A stretch of 7,624 nt of DNA, taken from positions 1-7,624 of the forward strand of contig DAOUWT010000114.1 of NCBI GenBank assembly GCA_030666985.1, given 5' to 3'. The stretch is from Chloroflexota bacterium (GTDB taxonomy: Bacteria > Chloroflexota > Anaerolineae > Anaerolineales > UBA11858). Positions 6,421-7,624 of the stretch are shown here, one piece after another (the first letter of the stretch is position 1; each line of letters opens with the position of its first letter). Under the pieces are notes generated by a model. It saw nothing but the letters and a program-made list of their open reading frames with translations, did not search any database and was not told where the DNA came from. A program made the position numbers and the translations under genes.

Positions 6421-6500
6421 GTCACCAGTGAGGCTATAAGCGGGTGTACAGAAGATGATGAAAACTGATACTGATGATTTCTTGAACAACTGCGTGATCG

Positions 6501-6923
6501 TCAACGGCGGCTGATCAACTTTTCTATTTCTTGCAATAAGTTTGGTAAATTGGGACGAGAGAAACTGATCTTCGGGGCAGGTTTTCGATTGTGTTTTATA
6601 TCTGGGGGTATATGCTTGTGGTGCGGATGTGTTGATGCTAACGAGAAATCATTCGGATGCGGAAAATCATCATACCAATACAATCTCTCATCGCTTCGAT
6701 AAACCTCATATCCATACGATGTAATTATCCCCTCATCAAAATCAATTTCTTCTCGCATACGGAGGCGGTACTCATCGGCTAAAAATATTTCCCCTTCAGC
6801 TATTCCCGTATATTTACTGACACCCCAAACTGTGACCGTGGAGCGTTCTACTCCAAAGCGGTCAAATAACTCAGCCACAAAACGGCTGTATTCATCGAGT
6901 GATTTTAGGGGATTATCAGCCAT
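6501..6923 (-). CDS. TumE-family (DUF6516-like) toxin candidate
   Basis: A 140-residue protein resembling the TumE/DUF6516 family, which is annotated as the toxin of two-gene toxin-antitoxin modules. Features seen: an EYSRFVAELF helix (11-20), strands VTVWGVSKYTGIAEGEIFL (30-48) and EYRLRMREEIDFDEG (51-65), then an aromatic core YGYEVYRSDERLYWYDDF (70-87) and a His-rich motif PHPND...STHPHHKH (88-104) that is the best match to the family. A helical C-terminus follows (LLQEIEKLI, 129-137). The start is the ATG 2 nt after the upstream stop (TGA-GC-ATG); the longer frame running back into the upstream gene is rejected. No strong ribosome-binding site is present, so translation is probably coupled to the partner gene, a common toxin-antitoxin arrangement. 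Biochemical activity cannot be told from the sequence. Confidence 0.7.
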   Translation of the reverse strand: MADNPLKSLDEYSRFVAELFDRFGVERSTVTVWGVSKYTGIAEGEIFLADEYRLRMREEIDFDEGIITSYGYEVYRSDERLYWYDDFPHPNDFSLASTHPHHKHIPPDIKHNRKPAPKISFSRPNLPNLLQEIEKLISRR

Positions 6924-6925
6924 GC

Positions 6926-7195
6926 TCAGTAGGCAGGTTGGAGGCGCATCGATTCTGCCAATTTGCGTTCTTGGATTTGGCGAGTATAAGCTTTCTTGCG
7001 GCGCAGCCAAGTTTCGTAGACACCTTTCCACCGGCTAAAATCGGTGCGCGTTTCATCATAAGCATCATATTCTTCTAAATTGCCTGACATAAGCGCGGAA
7101 TAGAAATCTTCACTGAGCACACCGTACTTTTCTTCGTAAAGTGTCAGCCGTCGCTCTATAAGTTTCATCTCTGTAACCAATTCAAAAGTTTCCAT
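6926..7195 (-). CDS. Small helical protein, putative partner/antitoxin of the TumE-like gene
   Basis: An 89-residue, charged and mostly helical protein. It has a helix with EMKLIERRLTLYEEKYG (9-25), then LSEDFYSALMSGNLEE (27-42) and WKGVYETWLRRKKAYTRQIQ (56-75). The EKYG..SEDFY..L..G.L pattern resembles small partner proteins often found just upstream of toxin-like genes; this is from memory of context, not a search. No helix-turn-helix or other DNA-binding motif is obvious. The start is supported by GGAG at 7207-7204 with 8 nt before the ATG. Its stop is 2 nt from the next start, so the two are surely co-translated. A possible -10 (TACAAT, 7248-7243) lies upstream but without a good -35. Confidence 0.65.
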   Translation of the reverse strand: METFELVTEMKLIERRLTLYEEKYGVLSEDFYSALMSGNLEEYDAYDETRTDFSRWKGVYETWLRRKKAYTRQIQERKLAESMRLQPAY

Positions 7196-7279
7196 TGTTT
7201 ACACTCCAGTAAAGTAACCGCAACGAGTAATGGGTTATTTCTATTGTACTATGAGATTCGAGGATTGTGTTCGCTTGTT

Positions 7280-7624
7280 CTAAATTTGACCACGCAAGCC
7301 AAGGAGAGTTTCCACTTCACCCTTGAGTTTACTCACCACTTCCTCAATATCATCCCCGAAAACAAAATCGACATTCTCGACCTGGATAGCGTCACCGGGG
7401 ACGTTAAACTCCCGCAACCGGGGCATTATTACGTCCTTAATTTTCTCTTGCCCATCACCTTTAGACCGCACAACGCCAGCCACTATCAAGCGAGTTTCAG
7501 GGGAGATGCTAAAGTATTTCTGCTCATCCCCCATCTTCACTGCCACATTATTGGAAAACAAGATTGAAAACACATCCCCCAATAATGTCTTGGGCGGCAT
7601 CTTAGATTCTTCGATTTCTATCAG
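7280..7624 (-). CDS. Unrecognised protein, C-terminal part (cut by window edge)
   Basis: The frame stays open to the right edge of the window, giving at least 114 residues. An ATG at 7600 is possible, but it has no clear ribosome-binding site and the upstream codons (LIEIEESK) read like protein, so the gene probably begins beyond the window. Visible parts: a hydrophobic patch LLGDVFSILFSNNVAV (14-29), a strand-like YFSISPETRLIVAGVVRS (37-54), and a charged helical end DDIEEVVSKLKGEVETLLG (91-109). No catalytic motif, membrane helix or family signature is recognised. The stop at 7280 lies 84 bp before the antitoxin-like gene, so a shared transcript is possible but not shown. Confidence 0.7.
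   Translation of the reverse strand: MIEIEESKMPPKTLLGDVFSILFSNNVAVKMGDEQKYFSISPETRLIVAGVVRSKGDGQEKIKDVIMPRLREFNVPGDAIQVENVDFVFGDDIEEVVSKLKGEVETLLGLRGQI

Noticed and set aside
6924..7031. N-terminal extension of the TumE-like gene
   Set aside because: The frame is open upstream but overlaps the 89-residue gene out of frame. The ATG at 6923 directly after that gene's stop gives a sensible protein start.
7195..7275. Promoter for the toxin-antitoxin-like pair (TACAAT at 7248-7243)
   Set aside because: The -10 is acceptable, but no hexamer resembling TTGACA lies 16-18 bp upstream, so I do not list it as a feature.

Overview
The window looks like a piece of a bacterial chromosome with moderate GC content. 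All genes I can support lie on the minus strand, so transcription runs from high to low coordinates. The gene styles suggest an uncultured Chloroflexota, Anaerolineae-like lineage: a RecF with a Chloroflexota-like feel, membrane proteins that pair a cyclic-nucleotide domain with bacterial PH domains, and intergenic repeats of the form GTGAAACGTGAAG. This assignment is an inference from resemblance, not a measurement.

Region by region in transcription order: (a) 7624-7280 is the C-terminal part of an unrecognised gene cut by the window edge. (b) 7195-6501 is a tight two-gene unit of toxin-antitoxin type. An 89-residue helical protein is followed, two bases after its stop codon, by a 140-residue TumE/DUF6516-like protein. 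(c) 6408-5686 is a HEAT-repeat-like helical protein, probably in the same transcript. (d) 5576-2102 is a three-gene unit behind a near-consensus sigma-70 promoter (TTGAAA, 16 bp, TATAAT). It encodes a six-helix membrane protein with a cytoplasmic coiled coil, an 83-residue protein resembling a divergent cold-shock/OB fold, and a 558-residue protein with a cyclic-nucleotide-binding domain followed by two copies of a [two-helix + PH-like] module. (e) 2101-1806 is a non-coding G-rich spacer. (f) 1805-91 is def (peptide deformylase) followed by recF. (g) 90-1 is a short tandem repeat.

The part most worth following is the promoter-driven three-gene unit at 5576-2102. Both membrane proteins show internal duplication, one has a likely second-messenger sensor, and the first two genes carry the same ribosome-binding site at the same spacing. 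Between those two genes lies a nested palindrome (4101-4173) that is either an RNA processing or attenuation element or a dispersed palindromic repeat. A joint function, such as cNMP-responsive membrane or envelope stress sensing, is inference only.

I saw no tRNA, rRNA, CRISPR array, transposase or convincing intrinsic terminator on the coding strand. No stretch over 300 bases lacks a gene; the longest spacer is about 296 bases (1806-2101).
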